Shown: positions 34,301 through 43,993 of the stretch, piece by piece | How positions within the stretch are numbered: position 1 is the first letter of the stretch | How the letters are laid out: every line of letters begins with the position of its first letter | Origin: Euphorbia lathyris | Taxonomy: Eukaryota > Streptophyta > Magnoliopsida > Malpighiales > Euphorbiaceae | NCBI RefSeq assembly: GCF_963576675.1 | Contig: NC_088918.1 | Span: 43,867,501 to 43,931,500 of the forward strand | DNA: 64,000 nt | Reading direction: 5' to 3' | Translations under genes and position numbers: made by a program | The notes under the pieces: generated by a model | What the model was told of the DNA's origin: nothing | Database searches by the model: none | What the model saw: the letters and a program-made list of their open reading frames with translations, nothing else

Positions 34301-35673
34301 AAACCCTTCATTTGTATTGTACTTCACATGCTAGAAAAGGAGCGATTATAAATTTCTTCATTCTAGGCTTATTATGCTCTATGCTAGGTTTTTAAAAGAT
34401 TAGAGGAATGCTAAAGGTTCTCCTAAATGACTTGCTTTTGAATGCTTTTTCCAGTATTGATCTGGTTTTTAGTATTTTGCTTGAATATATACTTATAGCT
34501 GCACAGTAGTACAGACTAATAAATATTACTGGCTTATGGTTTTATGAAAACTGGTTTTGCAGTTCCAAAAGAGGAGCACATCGCCCAATTATGAATCTTC
34601 ATGAAAGAAGTCTAAGTGTTTTGGCTTGTCGGTATGTGGATGAGGTGATAATTGGTGCTCCATGGGAAGTTTCTAAAGACACGGTTAGTGCTCCTAGTTC
34701 CTTCACATTCACATGCTTTAGGAATTTAGAGTTTTATTCTGTAGGCACCTCAAGCAAAATTTGTTTTTAATCTAAAATATTCAAGATGCTAATTTAGTAT
34801 GTCATTTTATTTTCTTTTGCTGCTAGTTCCTTAATATTCACATGTTTTAGGATTTCAAAGCTTTATTCTTAAGGTAAATTAATTCAAAATATTTAAGAAA
34901 GTAAGTATCACATGTCAAATTTTCATTTATCGTGTACATATTCCTCTGATCTGGGTTTTACTACAAAATTTGCTGCATAGTTGTCCCTACCTTTCAATGT
35001 GGTTCACACAGTCCAATCTTGAACACTAATTGCTTGAAGCTAGTATGGGTTCATGTATTTGTTTTTTATAATCCTTAAGGGGAGTTTGCAAAAAGCTTCG
35101 GTATAAATTGACTGAGATAGGAGCTTTTGCAATTATCTTCTTTTGTTTCTTTTATGTTCTATTTACAGGATCAACCAAATTTATTCTGTTAAAAGGTGGC
35201 GTTGTGATCATATATTTTGTTTGTTAACGTGGAAATTATTGTTTGCTACAGATAACAACATTTAACATCTCTTTAGTTGTACATGGAACAGTAGCAGAGA
35301 ACACCGACTATCAGGAGGTAAATTGCAAGAAATTAGTGATTAGTAGTGGGATTGAGAAGACGGTTAATTTTAATTTGATGTGATGTGGTATATGATGTTT
35401 GCAGGAAAATAGCAATCCATATGCTGTTCCAATCAGTATGGGAATTTTCCAAGTTTTGGAAAGCCCCTTGGATATTACAACTACCACGATAATTAGGCGG
35501 ATTGTATCTAATCATGAAGCATACCAGGTAAACTCGAGTAAATTGTTTCTGAACTTACATGGTCTGTGGTTCAAATTATGACTTGTTTGTAAATATTGCA
35601 GAAGCGGAATGAGAAGAAGGGAGAAAGTGAGAGGAGGTATTATGAAAGTAAGACATTCATATCGGATGAATGA
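22341..35673 (+). CDS. PECT1: Ethanolamine-phosphate cytidylyltransferase (8 exons, intron 3 with nested retrotransposons)
   Basis: Makes CDP-ethanolamine from CTP and phosphoethanolamine, the rate-controlling step of the CDP-ethanolamine pathway to phosphatidylethanolamine. The plant enzyme sits on the mitochondrial outer membrane. Exons: 22341-22884, 22979-23154, 23321-23392, 33815-33882, 34563-34683, 35252-35317, 35405-35527, 35602-35673. All introns are GT-AG and the phases close to 413 aa, close to the Arabidopsis protein (about 421). Visible features: a hydrophobic anchor at residues about 14-32; a first cytidylyltransferase domain with HYGH (62-65) and SSTDIVG (about 176-182); a linker; a second domain with HAGH (259-262) and TTTTIIRR (about 374-381). 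Intron 3 is about 10.4 kb, because a chromovirus (23793-33015) lies in it. The small exon 4 (68 bp, [20 protein letters not shown]...) sits 0.8 kb beyond that element. The gene looks intact; expression and splicing across intron 3 are untested. Confidence 0.92.
23793..24182 (-). repeat. 3' LTR of the old intronic chromovirus
   Basis: 390 bp; pairs with 32692-33015. Shared text includes 'gaatattcaaacacaaataat' and 'tccttccaccattagcctcc'. The coding strand is minus, so the left LTR is the 3' one. Confidence 0.85.
24183..24274 (-). pseudogene. Chromovirus coding tail left of the young insertion
   Basis: The last part of the old element's coding region, cut off from 29481 onward by the inner element. 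The reading frame is too decayed to follow. By position and comparison with the 37.4-42.9 kb element it should be the chromodomain end. Confidence 0.45.
24275..24631 (+). repeat. 5' LTR of the young element
   Basis: 357 bp, TGATGAGG...CTGTATCA. A 'tataaataag' box lies near 24463, about 170 bp before the LTR end. Confidence 0.93.
24634..24645 (+). other. Primer-binding site, initiator tRNA-Met
   Basis: TGGTATCAGAGC, the complement of the 3' end of plant initiator tRNA-Met, two bases after the 5' LTR. Confidence 0.9.
24680..25760 (+). pseudogene. Gag with two compensating frameshifts
   Basis: Begins at ATG 24680, 48 bases after the LTR. Coiled N-terminus ([15 protein letters not shown]), acidic/basic linker, then the retrotransposon gag core: '[26 protein letters not shown]', '[14 protein letters not shown]', '[12 protein letters not shown]'. 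A one-base loss near 25318 shifts the frame. The following part (about 25320-25755) includes '[13 protein letters not shown]' and the start of the CCHC knuckle [10 protein letters not shown] second indel within the knuckle (about 25750) returns to the original frame, which is also the pol frame. Gag and pol were thus one ORF. The 25357-25755 and 25526-25757 open frames overlap here and only one can be native. Confidence 0.85.
25757..29140 (+). CDS. Pol polyprotein (PR-RT-RH-IN) of the young element
   Basis: An open frame to the TAA at 29140. The open reading frame formally extends back to an ATG at 25526, but that first part is the shifted gag. Domains in order: aspartic protease with [12 protein letters not shown] (about 25978); reverse transcriptase with '[11 protein letters not shown]', '[15 protein letters not shown]', '[13 protein letters not shown]' and YFDDIL (about 27031); RNase H ('[16 protein letters not shown]', 'TDHQALKYL', ADALSRR); integrase with an HHCC finger (HGGGLSGH ... 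CYVCQTS, 28026-28160) and D-D-E residues in SMDF, VSDRD and DGQTE (28230-28530); then a C-terminal '[17 protein letters not shown]' fold. No classical chromodomain is visible. The frame ends 22 bp inside the 3' LTR. All catalytic motifs look intact. Confidence 0.9.
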   Translation, partial: CPKRRTVNMVEQNEDGNDFVCTADESEDEDDCVFEEEYQVGVIQHLMLTKKHDQEQRHQLFRTTCRVQGKLCSLIIDGGSQENIISRKAVCKFGLTPEPHPEPYNIGWIKDVGTIRVTQRCSVPITLGKYSDNIYCDVIDMDTCHVLLGRPWQFDLDALHAGRKNTYQFLKDGARYTLIPQVKRTTMQQETIPDKQVMLVGGKEFLNESRETQVMYLLVMKGEEIKGDPQVQLPVEVQNILKEFADVIPDDLPKELPPMRNIQHQIDFVPGASLPNLPHYRMSPKEQEILRAQVEDLLNKGHIRESISPCAVPALLTPKKDRSWRMCIDSRAINKITIGYKFPIPRLDDMLDQLSGSIIFSKLDLRSGYYQIRIKPGHEWKTAFKTRDGLYEWLVMPFGLTNAPSTFMRLMNQVLRPFIGKFVVVYFDDILIHSKTNEEHIEHLKLVFNALRENKLYANLKKCSFMLEELLFLGYVVGKDGIKVDEEKVKAIRDWPTPKSVGDIRSFHGLATFYRRFIRHFSPIVAPLTECLKKGRGFVWGEKEEQSFALVKEKLCTAPVLALPDFDKLFEVDCDASGIGIGAVLSQGKQPIAFFSEKLSESRMKWATYDKEFYAVVRALKTWEHYLIGKEFVLYTDHQALKYLSSQKQLRNAMHARWAAFVDKFPFKLIHKSGQQNRVADALSRRVHLIKTLAIEIDSFDSMKELYADDKDFKAIWELCVTKQPCDDFHIHDGFFMKGNQLCLPGTSIREKVIRDLHGGGLSGHFGRDKTIDAVKSRYYWPKLRRDVNNIVMKCYVCQTSKGGVKNTGLYMPLPVPSTIWEDLSMDFVLGLPRTQRGMDSVFVVVDRFSKMAHFLPCKKTADASSIAKLFFREVRLHGVPKSIVSDRDTKFLSHFWKTLWSLFDSSLKFSSTAHPQTDGQTEVVNRTLGNLLRGICQDKPKTWDFAVAQAEFAYNSVVHSATGRSPFSVVYMKVPNHTLDLVKIPKSTGFSSSAEKLAQEVQAVHEDVKKRLEKRNAKVKEQVDKHRKLQVFEPGNEVMVYLRKERLAHAASSKLQPKKYGPFKVLERINANAYKIEMPQWLRKISNTFNVADLSLYVPDCGLDYPDLNSRSSSSKVEVNDEGPHN
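29119..29475 (+). repeat. 3' LTR of the young element
   Basis: 357 bp, preceded by a purine-rich 'aaagtggaggtgaa' tract (29105-29118) that serves both as coding sequence and as the probable polypurine tract. Confidence 0.93.
29481..32691 (-). pseudogene. Gag-pol of the old intronic chromovirus, badly decayed
   Basis: Minus-strand fragments in order from the right. Gag (about 32700-32090) ends in a degenerate knuckle [14 protein letters not shown] (second Cys replaced by Tyr). Protease (about 32020-31830) reads [10 protein letters not shown] instead of DSGA. Reverse transcriptase (about 31400-30860) has [10 protein letters not shown]. RNase H follows, then an integrase core (30340-29880) with [10 protein letters not shown] and a shifted DGQTE region ('PGGQTEVTN' near 30090), and an integrase C-terminus (29811-29617, '[21 protein letters not shown]', '[14 protein letters not shown]'). 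Many stops and shifts. The sequence pattern matches the 37.4-42.9 kb chromovirus, so both probably belong to one lineage (Reina-like). Confidence 0.75.
32692..33015 (-). repeat. 5' LTR of the old intronic chromovirus
   Basis: 324 bp, partner of 23793-24182. Immediately inside it the minus strand reads ATTGGTCCGACTGG, a weak match to a tRNA primer site. Confidence 0.85.
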
Positions 35674-35834
35674 GGTGAGGTGTAATTAGCTTTTTGAATT
35701 TAGAATAACTCTCCTGTGCAATTCTGGTTTGTATTTGCTATTGCTATATCTTTTTTATGCTTCTGGAATTGGGATCCTCCAAGGCACAAATTCAGTTGTA
35801 GATTTATTTTCTGAAACCTTGTTGTATGTAGGCA

Positions 35835-35895
<61 letters not shown>

Positions 35896-36088
35896 TATTA
35901 GCAGTTGTCTCCGTTGATTGCATTCCATGATAGAAAAGTTATATGCAAAGCAAGGGGACAAGTGTGAACTTTACATTTCAGAATGCATGCTTTTTGTGGG
36001 TCTTACTCCACCAGAAAAGAATAGGTTTCGGTTCTAAGAATTGTCTAAAGAAAATCTGTTGCGTGTTGGGATCTGGTCGTTTTTGTCA
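35674..36088 (+). other. PECT1 3' UTR and downstream sequence
   Basis: Follows the stop codon. The ATT microsatellite lies in it. No clear AATAAA signal was seen. Confidence 0.4.
35835..35895. repeat. (ATT)n microsatellite, about 20 units
   Basis: A trinucleotide run about 160 bases after the PECT1 stop codon, probably in the 3' UTR. Poly-Leu and poly-Asn open frames here are artefacts. Confidence 0.95.
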
Positions 36089-36097
36089 TTCTACTTA

Positions 36098-36576
36098 GGC
36101 TTAAAGCACTTTTTGACCCCTGACCTATCCAAAATTTGTGCATTTGGCCCCTAACCTATTATTTGGTCATATTTGGCCCCTAACCTATCAAATTAGATAA
36201 AATCCAACCCATATTGAATGAAAAATTAACTATGTTGGAAAATTAACGGCAGTAACCAATACAAAAATGACACCTGACACATAAATAAAATTAATTTTCA
36301 CTCTATCGGAACACTAGAAAAAGTTTTTAGGATTTTTTTACTGTGTAAAATAGTTACGGTTGCCATCTCCAGTTGAAAATTAAGTTTATTTATGTGTCAT
36401 GTGTCGTTTTTGTATTGCTGACTGCTGTTAATTTTCCAACAAAGTTAATTTTCCATTCAACATGGGTTGAATTTTATCTAATTTGATAGGTCAGGGGCCA
36501 AATATGACCAAATAATAGGTCAGGGGCCAAATGCATAAATTTTGGATAGGTCAGGGGCCAAAAAGTGCTTTAAGCC
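36098..36576. mobile_element. Mutator-type MITE with long terminal inverted repeats
   Basis: A 479-bp foldback element. The ends begin GGCTTAAAGCACTTTTTG and are near-perfect inverted repeats for about 180-200 bp, including the repeated 'cccctgacctatc' and 'cccctaacctat' words. Flanked by a perfect 9-bp duplication TTCTACTTA (36089-36097 and 36577-36585), the size made by Mutator-like transposases. No coding capacity, so it depends on a partner element elsewhere. Confidence 0.9.
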
Positions 36577-36585
36577 TTCTACTTA

Positions 36586-37364
36586 TAACAACAACATTTC
36601 AATCGCTGCATACCGGACATCTAAAACGGCATTCGGTTGTTTATTTAGTTTGTTGGATTTCTCGGATCAAGGATTGTCAGACACTTTTTAGATGAATTTT
36701 TTTTAATTAAAGTTTTCTGTGTATATAAGGTTTCGAATTCGAGATCTAGCTTAAGTGACTTGAGTGTGTTAGATTCAGTAAGAAAAAACAGATGCAGGTA
36801 TAATTTCCATCTCAGACAAATGGTTTTTATTTTATTTTCGAATTTTATCTAAACATCAATAAAACAAATAAGTTATATCCAAATTACTATACACGCCATA
36901 TTTTTTCTAAAATTTTAAAAAACATTTTGTATTTGTTTTTAATGCATCTTCTCAATAATAGATAACAAAAGTCAACATCCAGATTTCATTAACATTAAAG
37001 AACAAACAAATCTAATCAAGTTTAAGTATGAACTGAACTTCCAATACTCAATTTAGTCTTAGGTAATCGGCTTGGTTGGTCGACACAAGATTGATTAATG
37101 GAAAACTTAGTTTAAATCCGATGGTATGTTAAGGCGGTTTTTGGGATGCAGTTTTAGGGACTAAGCTTTTTCTTAGAACTTAAAGCTTTCCTTAATTTGT
37201 AGGCAGGGCATTAGAAAGTTGTTAAGAGAAACATAATTAATAATGTGAGACCTCAGTATTAATTGTATTTAAGGGAAAATCACCGTCTATATTAGAATGG
37301 AACTTGGATAGGAAGAATTAGCGAAGCTAACTTTATCCCTTTAAATTAAGGAGGGTTCATATTT
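36586..37364. other. Intergenic, nothing recognised
   Basis: AT-rich sequence between the MITE and the chromovirus. No frame or repeat could be supported. Confidence 0.4.
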
Positions 37365-37369
37365 GTAGA

Positions 37370-37796
37370 TGATAGAAACAATTGCAGCAATAACCAAGAA
37401 ACCCATAAAAATGAATAAGAAGAAATAGTGATGAACTGATATATTATAGAAAGGAAACTGATTGAATGAACTTCAACCCCTCAGGAATACATACCGTCTC
37501 TATCGTAGATAAAGCCCTGCTGAAAAGCAGAAATAACAATAAAAATATTTGCTACTCTAAACAATAATGAAAACTGTTAATATAGATCTCCCCAGTACGT
37601 TCTAGAGACCCAGCTGTCATTAAGCACAATTAACCTCCACCATAGCCATAACAAACTGTCCACCTGGAATAACAGAATGCAAGTTTAATTCTCATCTTTA
37701 CCCTTTACCATTTTTCTCCTTTGGTAAACCTTCAATTTCTTTGGTGCTGACCTGGACTGAATTATATTATCCTCATTTTGAATTTCTTCTCTATCA
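37370..37796 (-). repeat. 3' LTR of the chromovirus
   Basis: 427 bp. The pol frame runs about 110 bp into it, ending at 37685. Confidence 0.92.
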
Positions 37797-40700
37797 TTAC
37801 CACCCCCTTGAAAAGAAGTCTTGTCCTCAAGACGGAGGTCTGGAAACTCGCTCCGCATAAGGAATTCGTCTTCCCAAGTAGCTTCTTCAAGAGCTCGTGA
37901 CTGCCATTGGATTAACCATTGAGAAACAGAATCGCCATCTTGTTGAATAGTACGGGTTGCCAATATCTTTTCGGGTATCATAGTGGCTGAAGATTCCATT
38001 TCTAGTTCTGGCGGAAGTGACGAAGAACAAGGGTGGTTCCCAATAGCCTTCTTAAGCAATGAAACATGGAACACTGGGTGGACTTTAGAGGAGGAAGGAA
38101 GTTGGAGGCGATAAGCGACGTTGCCGATCTGAGCTTCAATTTGGTAAGGGCCAAAGAAACGAGCGGAGAGCCCAAGACAGATCCGTCGAGAAACTGACTG
38201 CTGCCTGTGTGGTTTTAACTTCAAATAAACCCAATCCCCAACCTTAAAATTGATGTCTCTGCGGTGTTTGTCAGCATATAACTTCATTTTCTGTTGGGAC
38301 AAATTTAAATGAAGCTTAAGTTGTTTCAAAGCCTCATCTCGATCCTGGAGCTCCCTAGCCACTGCTTCTACTTGTATCTCACTTGGAACAAACTGTAGAA
38401 TTGTTGGGGGCTTCCGTCCATAAACAACCTCAAATGGGGTGGTGTTTGTAGACACATGGTAAGAAGAATTAAACCAATATTCTGCCCATGGAAGCCATTG
38501 ATACCAGTGACGGGGCTGGTCGGAAGCAAAACAACAGAGGTAAGTTTCAAGGCAACGATTCACCACTTCAGTTTGTCCGTCGGTCTCGGGGTGGTAAGAT
38601 GAACTGTACCGAAGCTGAGTGCCTTGTAATTTAAACAACTCTTGCCAGAAGCGACTCATAAACAACTGATCTCTATCGCTGATGATTGTTTTGGGGAAAC
38701 CATGTAATCTGACCACTTCTTTGACAAAATTTTCAGCAATAATGTGGGCTGTATAAGGATGCTTAAGAGCCACGAAGTGACTGTATTTAGACAGTCGATC
38801 CACTATCACCATCACAACATCATAGCCCTTGGACTTAGGCAAGCCAATAATAAAATCCATAGAGATATCTTCCCAAACAGCTTGAGGGATTGGACGAGGC
38901 TGTAGTAGTCCGGCAGGAGCAAGAGTAGAAGCCTTATTCCGTTGACATGTGGAGCACTGTTGAACAAATTCTTTTATCCGCTGAACCATACCCTTCCAAT
39001 AGAAGGTAGCAGCAATTCGTCGATAGGTACGGTAATAACCAGAATGTCCCCCAACAACAGTATTATGAAACTCATCTAAAATAGAAGGTATCCACTTGGA
39101 TTGTGAAGAGATGACAAGGCTGCCCTTCCGAAACAGTACACCATGCCGAAGCTCATATCCAAATTTAGAGGCTGGATTAGAGTGAAGGGCGGTCTTAATA
39201 GCGAGAAGCTTGGGGTCTTGATCAACTTCTTCTAATAATTGAGTACCATCAGTCCAAGTAGGAGAAGACATAAAAGAAGTAAATTCAGAACCTTCTTGTT
39301 GTCGAGAGAGCGCATCAGCAGCCTGATTCAGTTTGCCGGGTTTGTAAATAACATCGAAGGTGTATCCCATCAGCTTTGCTAACCAATTCTGTTGATCGAT
39401 GGTGGTGATCCTTTGTTGTAGCAAATGACGCAAACTTTTCTGATCAGTATAGACAGTGAACTTACGGCCCAATAAGTACGGACGCCAATGCTGAATGGCC
39501 AAGGCAAGAGCCATAAGCTCCTTTTCGTAAGCTGATTTGGATAAATTTTGTAATGATAGAGCCTTACTAAAATAGGCAAGGGGTCTACCATCCTGCATAA
39601 GCACCGGTCCCACCCCTGTCCCTGATGCATCACTCTCCAAATAGAAGGGGGCATTAAAATCCGGTAGGGCGAGCAACGGGGCAGTCGTAAGGTTCGCCTT
39701 CAATGAATCAAAGGCAGCTTGAGCATTCTCATTCCAATGGAAACTATTCTTCTTAGTTAATTTCGTCAACGGCTTTGCAATCTTGCCATAATCTCGGACG
39801 AACTTCCTGTAATATCCTGTTAATCCCAAGAACCCGTGAACTCCCCTTACATTTTGGGGAACATGCCATTTCGAAACTGCTGCAACTTTAGAAGGATCCA
39901 CAGAAACCCCATTAGTTGAGATTATATGCCCGAGATATTCAATTGACGTTTGACCGAACGAACATTTTTTCAGATTCACCTTAAAACAATTGTCAGACAA
40001 GACCTGTAAGACCAAAGACAAATGCTGTAGATGCTCTTCCCAACTTCGGCTATAAATCAGATATCATCGAAGAATACTAAAACCATCCGCCTGAGCCAAG
40101 GTCGGAAGAGATCATTCATAACGCTCTGGAAAGTGGATGGGGCGTTTGTGAGTCCAAAGGGCATGACTAAGAACTCGTAGTGCCCGTCATGTGTTCGGAA
40201 GGCTTTCTTGGCTTCATCCCCCTCTCGCATTATGATCTGATAAAATCCACTTTTCAGATCCAATTTGGAATAAAAAGTAGCGCCATTCAGCTCGTCTAGC
40301 AACTCATCCACCACGGGAATTGGAAATTTATCCGCTATAGTGACTTTATTCAATGCCCGATAGTCGATACAATTCTCCACGAAGCATCTTTTTTTTTACT
40401 AAGAGAACATGGCTGGAAAAAGAGCTTTGACTAGGTCTGATCAGTCCTTGTTGTAGCAATTCTGTGATCTGCTTTTGAATTTCTTCTTTTTGGATATGAG
40501 CATATCTATAAGGTCGAACACAAGCTGCCGATTGGCTGGGTAGGAGGTTAATGGCGTGATCATGATTACGACGTGGTGGCAATCCGCACATTGGCTCAAA
40601 TATATCTCCCCATAAGAATCTGTATATCAACTAGATGATCAGATGAAGGACCTTGAATTGTAAGAGACATTAATGGAGGTTGGACTGGCCTTATTGATTT

Positions 40701-42417
40701 CAATTGCCCACCTCCCAACCACACTTGAAGGGCTGCCATATCAGTTTTGGAACCATCCATTCCATGTAATCTCATTGTTTTCCCCTCATATTCAAACTGC
40801 ATCCATCGTTGGTCCTAATTATGCATAACCGTACCCAAAGATTTCAACCAATCAATTTCCAACACAGCATCGAGAGGACCCAAATCAAATACCAGAGCGT
40901 CAATATGGAGAGTTAATGAGCTTAATTGAATATTGACAGCAACACATTCCGTTACGGTAACTCAAAATCCATCTCCAAGCTTAATATGGATAGGTGGGAT
41001 GACTTTGATTGATAATCCGAGAGACAGAACCAACTTTCGAGAAATAAAATTATGTGTAGCCCCTGAATCCACAAGCAACACAATTGGAATTCCCTGTATA
41101 TCCCCTTGTAGCTTCAAGGTGCATGGAAATCGGAGGTTAGAAGCAGCAAGATACGAAACTTCCATTGCTGTGCATTCTCCTTCGGTTATAAAACCCCCAG
41201 AATCTTATAACTCTTCCAACGCTTCCAAATCGTCGTCGGTTTCAAACATCAGTTCATTCTCCACCACTGTCATACGCAACTCCCCAACTTGGCAGCGATG
41301 TTGAGGAGAATAGGGTTGGGCGCACTTGAAACATAGCCCTTTCTTGCGTCGTTCCGTCAATTCGGACATCGAGAGGTGTCGTGGTCCTCCAGGTCGCAGA
41401 TTGGGAGTAGAATTTGGATTAGGGTGTGAATTGCGATTTGGGAGTGTATCGAGTAATTTTGGGGTGGTGGGGTCCGGTGGTTTTATTTTTGGGTCGGGTT
41501 GACCCGGTTCTTTTATAGTTGACTGACGCCAATTAAAAGAGGGTAAATTAGGGGTACCTGGGTGATGTAACGCCCCTCCTTTATCGCACACGTGGAGACG
41601 GTTTCCCGGCAGACTGATCGTCAACTCTGCATCTCTAGCAAGTTCCATCGCTGCTTCACAAGTCTGAGGTTTATGATAGCGTACCCATCTTCCAATTTCT
41701 TCCTTCAAGCCTCCCATAAAATAACCCAAAAATTGAGTTTCAGATTGTTTTGGGATATAGGCAGTAACTGACTCAAATTCCTATATATATTCATCTACCC
41801 CTTTGGTCTGAAATAGTAATTGCACCTCCTCATATGGATTCTGAGTTCGACACCGGCCAAATCGAGCGTTAAGTCGGATTTTAAATTGATCCCAAGTTAG
41901 CTGTGGAATATCTTGGAGTAGTCGGAAATACCAAGTGACTGCAGCCCCAGTCATACACATCTGCGCCAGGCTGAGCTTCATAGAATCCTGTGTACGATGA
42001 ACGGAGAAATAGAGGTCTGCTTTAGCAATCCAGGCTCGAGGTTCGGAGCCCGTAAACTCGGGCAATTTCACCTTAGGCAAAGACATGGATCCTCCTTCGA
42101 AATGGTTAGGTCGCCAACCGGAATCGAAAGCGGAATTAGTGGGATGGCCAAACTTGGTATTAGCTTGCAAGAGCACTCGCCCTTCAGGTAGAACGGTTGG
42201 ACCCGGAGGTATGTGATTCTGGATCCTCTGAGTCTTCTGCTATTTGTTTATTTTTCCAGATCTGAGCTTCCAAACCATCCATCCGATCTTCAACCAACTA
42301 CTGAAAAGAGGCTAGAGACCTCTGAATAGCACTTAAAATCTCATCATGACTTTCAACTCTTGTTTGCAAATCGATTTTGGCATGTGCACGAGTTTGGACT
42401 GCTGCAGTTTCTGTCAT
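37685..42417 (-). pseudogene. Chromovirus gag-pol, long 3' half open, 5' half broken
   Basis: Starts at the minus-strand ATG 42417 (MTETAAVQTRAHAK). Gag (42417-41200) has 'LPKVKLPEFTGSEPRAWIAKADLYF' and a CCHC-like knuckle (CFKCAQPYSPQHRC). Protease (about 41100) has LVDSGATHNFIS. Reverse transcriptase (about 40400-39990) has '[14 protein letters not shown]' and VFFDDI. From 40021 to 37685 the frame is open for 778 aa: the end of RT, RNase H ('LESDASGTGVGPVLM'), integrase with HHCC (HNTVVGGHSGYYRTY ... CSTCQRN) and D-D-E (SMDF, ISDRD, DGQTE), an integrase C-terminal fold, and a chromodomain ('WQSRALEEATWEDEF'), which in this clade binds modified histones. Stops near 42301 and 41778 (TAG), 41204 (TAA), 40960 (TGA) and 40817 (TAG), and frameshifts near 40620, 40382 and 40063, make it defective. 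Confidence 0.88.
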
Positions 42418-42430
42418 AGCTCAAAAAGTT

Positions 42431-42448
42431 TCCCACAGACGGTGCCAA
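42431..42448 (-). other. Probable primer-binding site
   Basis: On the minus strand, TGGCACCGTCTGTGGGAA directly follows the 5' LTR after one or two bases. A very similar phrase follows many plant gypsy 5' LTRs. The tRNA was not determined. Confidence 0.5.
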
Positions 42449-42449
42449 A

Positions 42450-42870
42450 TGATGGAAACAATTGCAGCAATAACCAAGAAACCCAGAAAAATGAATAAGA
42501 AGAAATAGTGATGAACATTATAGAAAGGAAACTGATTGAATGAACTTCAATCCCTCAGGAATACATCCCGTCTCTATCGTAGATAAAGCCCTGCTGAAAA
42601 GCAGAAACAACAATCAAAATATTTGCTACCCCAAACAATAATGAAAACTGTTAATATAGATCTCCCCAGTACATTCTAGAGACCCAGCTGTCACTAAGCA
42701 TAACTAACCTCCACCCTAGCCATAACAAACTGTCCACCTGGAATAACAGAATGCAAGTTTAATTCTCATCTTTACCCTTTACCATTTTTCTCCTTTGGTA
42801 AACCTTCAATTCCTTTGGTGCTGACCTGGACTGAATTATATTATCCTCATTTTGAATTTCTTCTCCATCA
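42450..42870 (-). repeat. 5' LTR of the chromovirus
   Basis: 421 bp, partner of 37370-37796. Confidence 0.92.
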
Positions 42871-42875
42871 GTAGA

Positions 42876-43618
42876 TATGTTGATGAAGGTTATGGAAGGC
42901 GCACCTAGGTCGATGCTTATAACCTTGTTGACTCCGTAATCATAATGGGGCTTGTCAAGACGTCTATACAAGGTTAGGTGAAGTCATTGCTCTTGTTGCT
43001 TTCTCATACGAAGTTTAACTTGAATTCTCTGTTTCTAATTAATTTAGTTATGTTTTATTTCTTAGTTTAACAAACATCAATTCTCATTATCGACTTCTTC
43101 AATAATAAAAGCTTCATAATAAATCAATAGCTATAGATGCAGTCTTTGTGGGAACGATTTCTAATTCTTTTTATTACTTGATCACGATAGGGTGTACTTG
43201 TCTCTAGATTGCACATACACACATTCGGAGAACAAAGTTCCATTGAATGGGGAAATCCATCTTGTCATCTTACTGGATGAAGAAGAACTCACTGGTCCAT
43301 CCTTCTAATGAAGTATACGGGTAAGTGAAAAACATACAATCATCCTTCTTGTAAAAAGACAAATGATCTTTCAAATATCTTCTGAATCCTTCCTAATCGG
43401 ATGGGCGAAGAAATGGAATATCCACTTGGTAGGAGGGATACCTATATTGCACTAGACCTAGTAAAGAGCGATCATCTCTCGCTATGCGTTGGGATGTATT
43501 TGTGCATGCCATATGGTTAAGAATGGAGGATATAGGAGCTAGGCAGAGGATAAGTGAATCCACCAAAGATTTGCTTGCTGTACAGGGAGAGATGCCCCTT
43601 AAGAGTTATGTTCGCCCT
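42876..43618 (-). pseudogene. Gypsy-type gag-like fragment and LTR end
   Basis: Minus-strand translation between about 43610 and 43240 shows 'LYSKQIFGGFTYPLPSSYI' and 'LEGWTSEFFFIQ' then 'MDFPIQWN', the pattern of the 'putative gypsy type transposon' family also seen at 15100-16191, with several stops. Around 43142-43220 'gtgggaacgatttctaattc ... ttacttgatcacgata' resembles the 3' end of a gypsy LTR on the + strand. These are probably two unrelated fragments side by side; boundaries are unclear. Confidence 0.35.
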
Positions 43619-43732
43619 GTTGATTAATGTAGCTCTTCAAGTATTGTAATGTAAAAAGTTGAAGCTTGACTCTACCAAGAAAGTAAGACTTAATAGAATG
43701 AAACTTCTCTCTCAATCATTTATTTGAAGGAG

Positions 43733-43803
<71 letters not shown>

Positions 43804-43993
43804 GATGTTTAGAGTGTGCTAGAAACTAGATTATAGTTGGATACGTTAGAGCATTCTAGATATATTTACTTACAACTATACAAATCTCATAACATACACT
43901 ATTCTACATTATTCTACTTAACTTTAAGACTAAGTAAAAATTACAGCAAATACAAAATAAAAATTATCCAGGAAAAATCCACTTTTGCTGTCA
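43619..43993 (-). repeat. 3' LTR of the truncated copia element
   Basis: 375 bp, TGTTGATTAATG...TTGCTGTCA on the + strand. On the coding strand it follows the purine tract AAGGAGGAG, which overlaps the end of the pol gene (...KKNLKEE, stop). It carries the AC/AT microsatellite. Confidence 0.7.
43733..43803. repeat. (AC)n(AT)n compound microsatellite
   Basis: About 26 AC units followed by about 8 AT units, inside the copia LTR. Confidence 0.95.

Larger units (their letters stand above)
37370..42870 (-). mobile_element. Complete but defective Ty3/gypsy chromovirus (Reina-like)
   Basis: 5501 bp with LTRs 37370-37796 and 42450-42870 (TGATRGAA...CTATCA/CCATCA) and a perfect 5-bp duplication GTAGA (37365-37369, 42871-42875). 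By eye the LTRs differ at about 15 positions plus one 6-bp indel, roughly 3.6%. The coding region is on the minus strand, with all domains present but gag and the start of pol broken. The chromodomain and short LTRs suggest the Reina clade (inference). Confidence 0.9.

Noticed and set aside
34563..34683. Considered joining PECT1 exon 3 directly to the exon at 34563
   Set aside because: The phase does not fit and about 22 conserved residues would be missing; they were found in the 68-bp exon at 33815-33882.
35729..35961. Poly-Leu and poly-Asn frames
   Set aside because: Created by the ATT microsatellite after PECT1.
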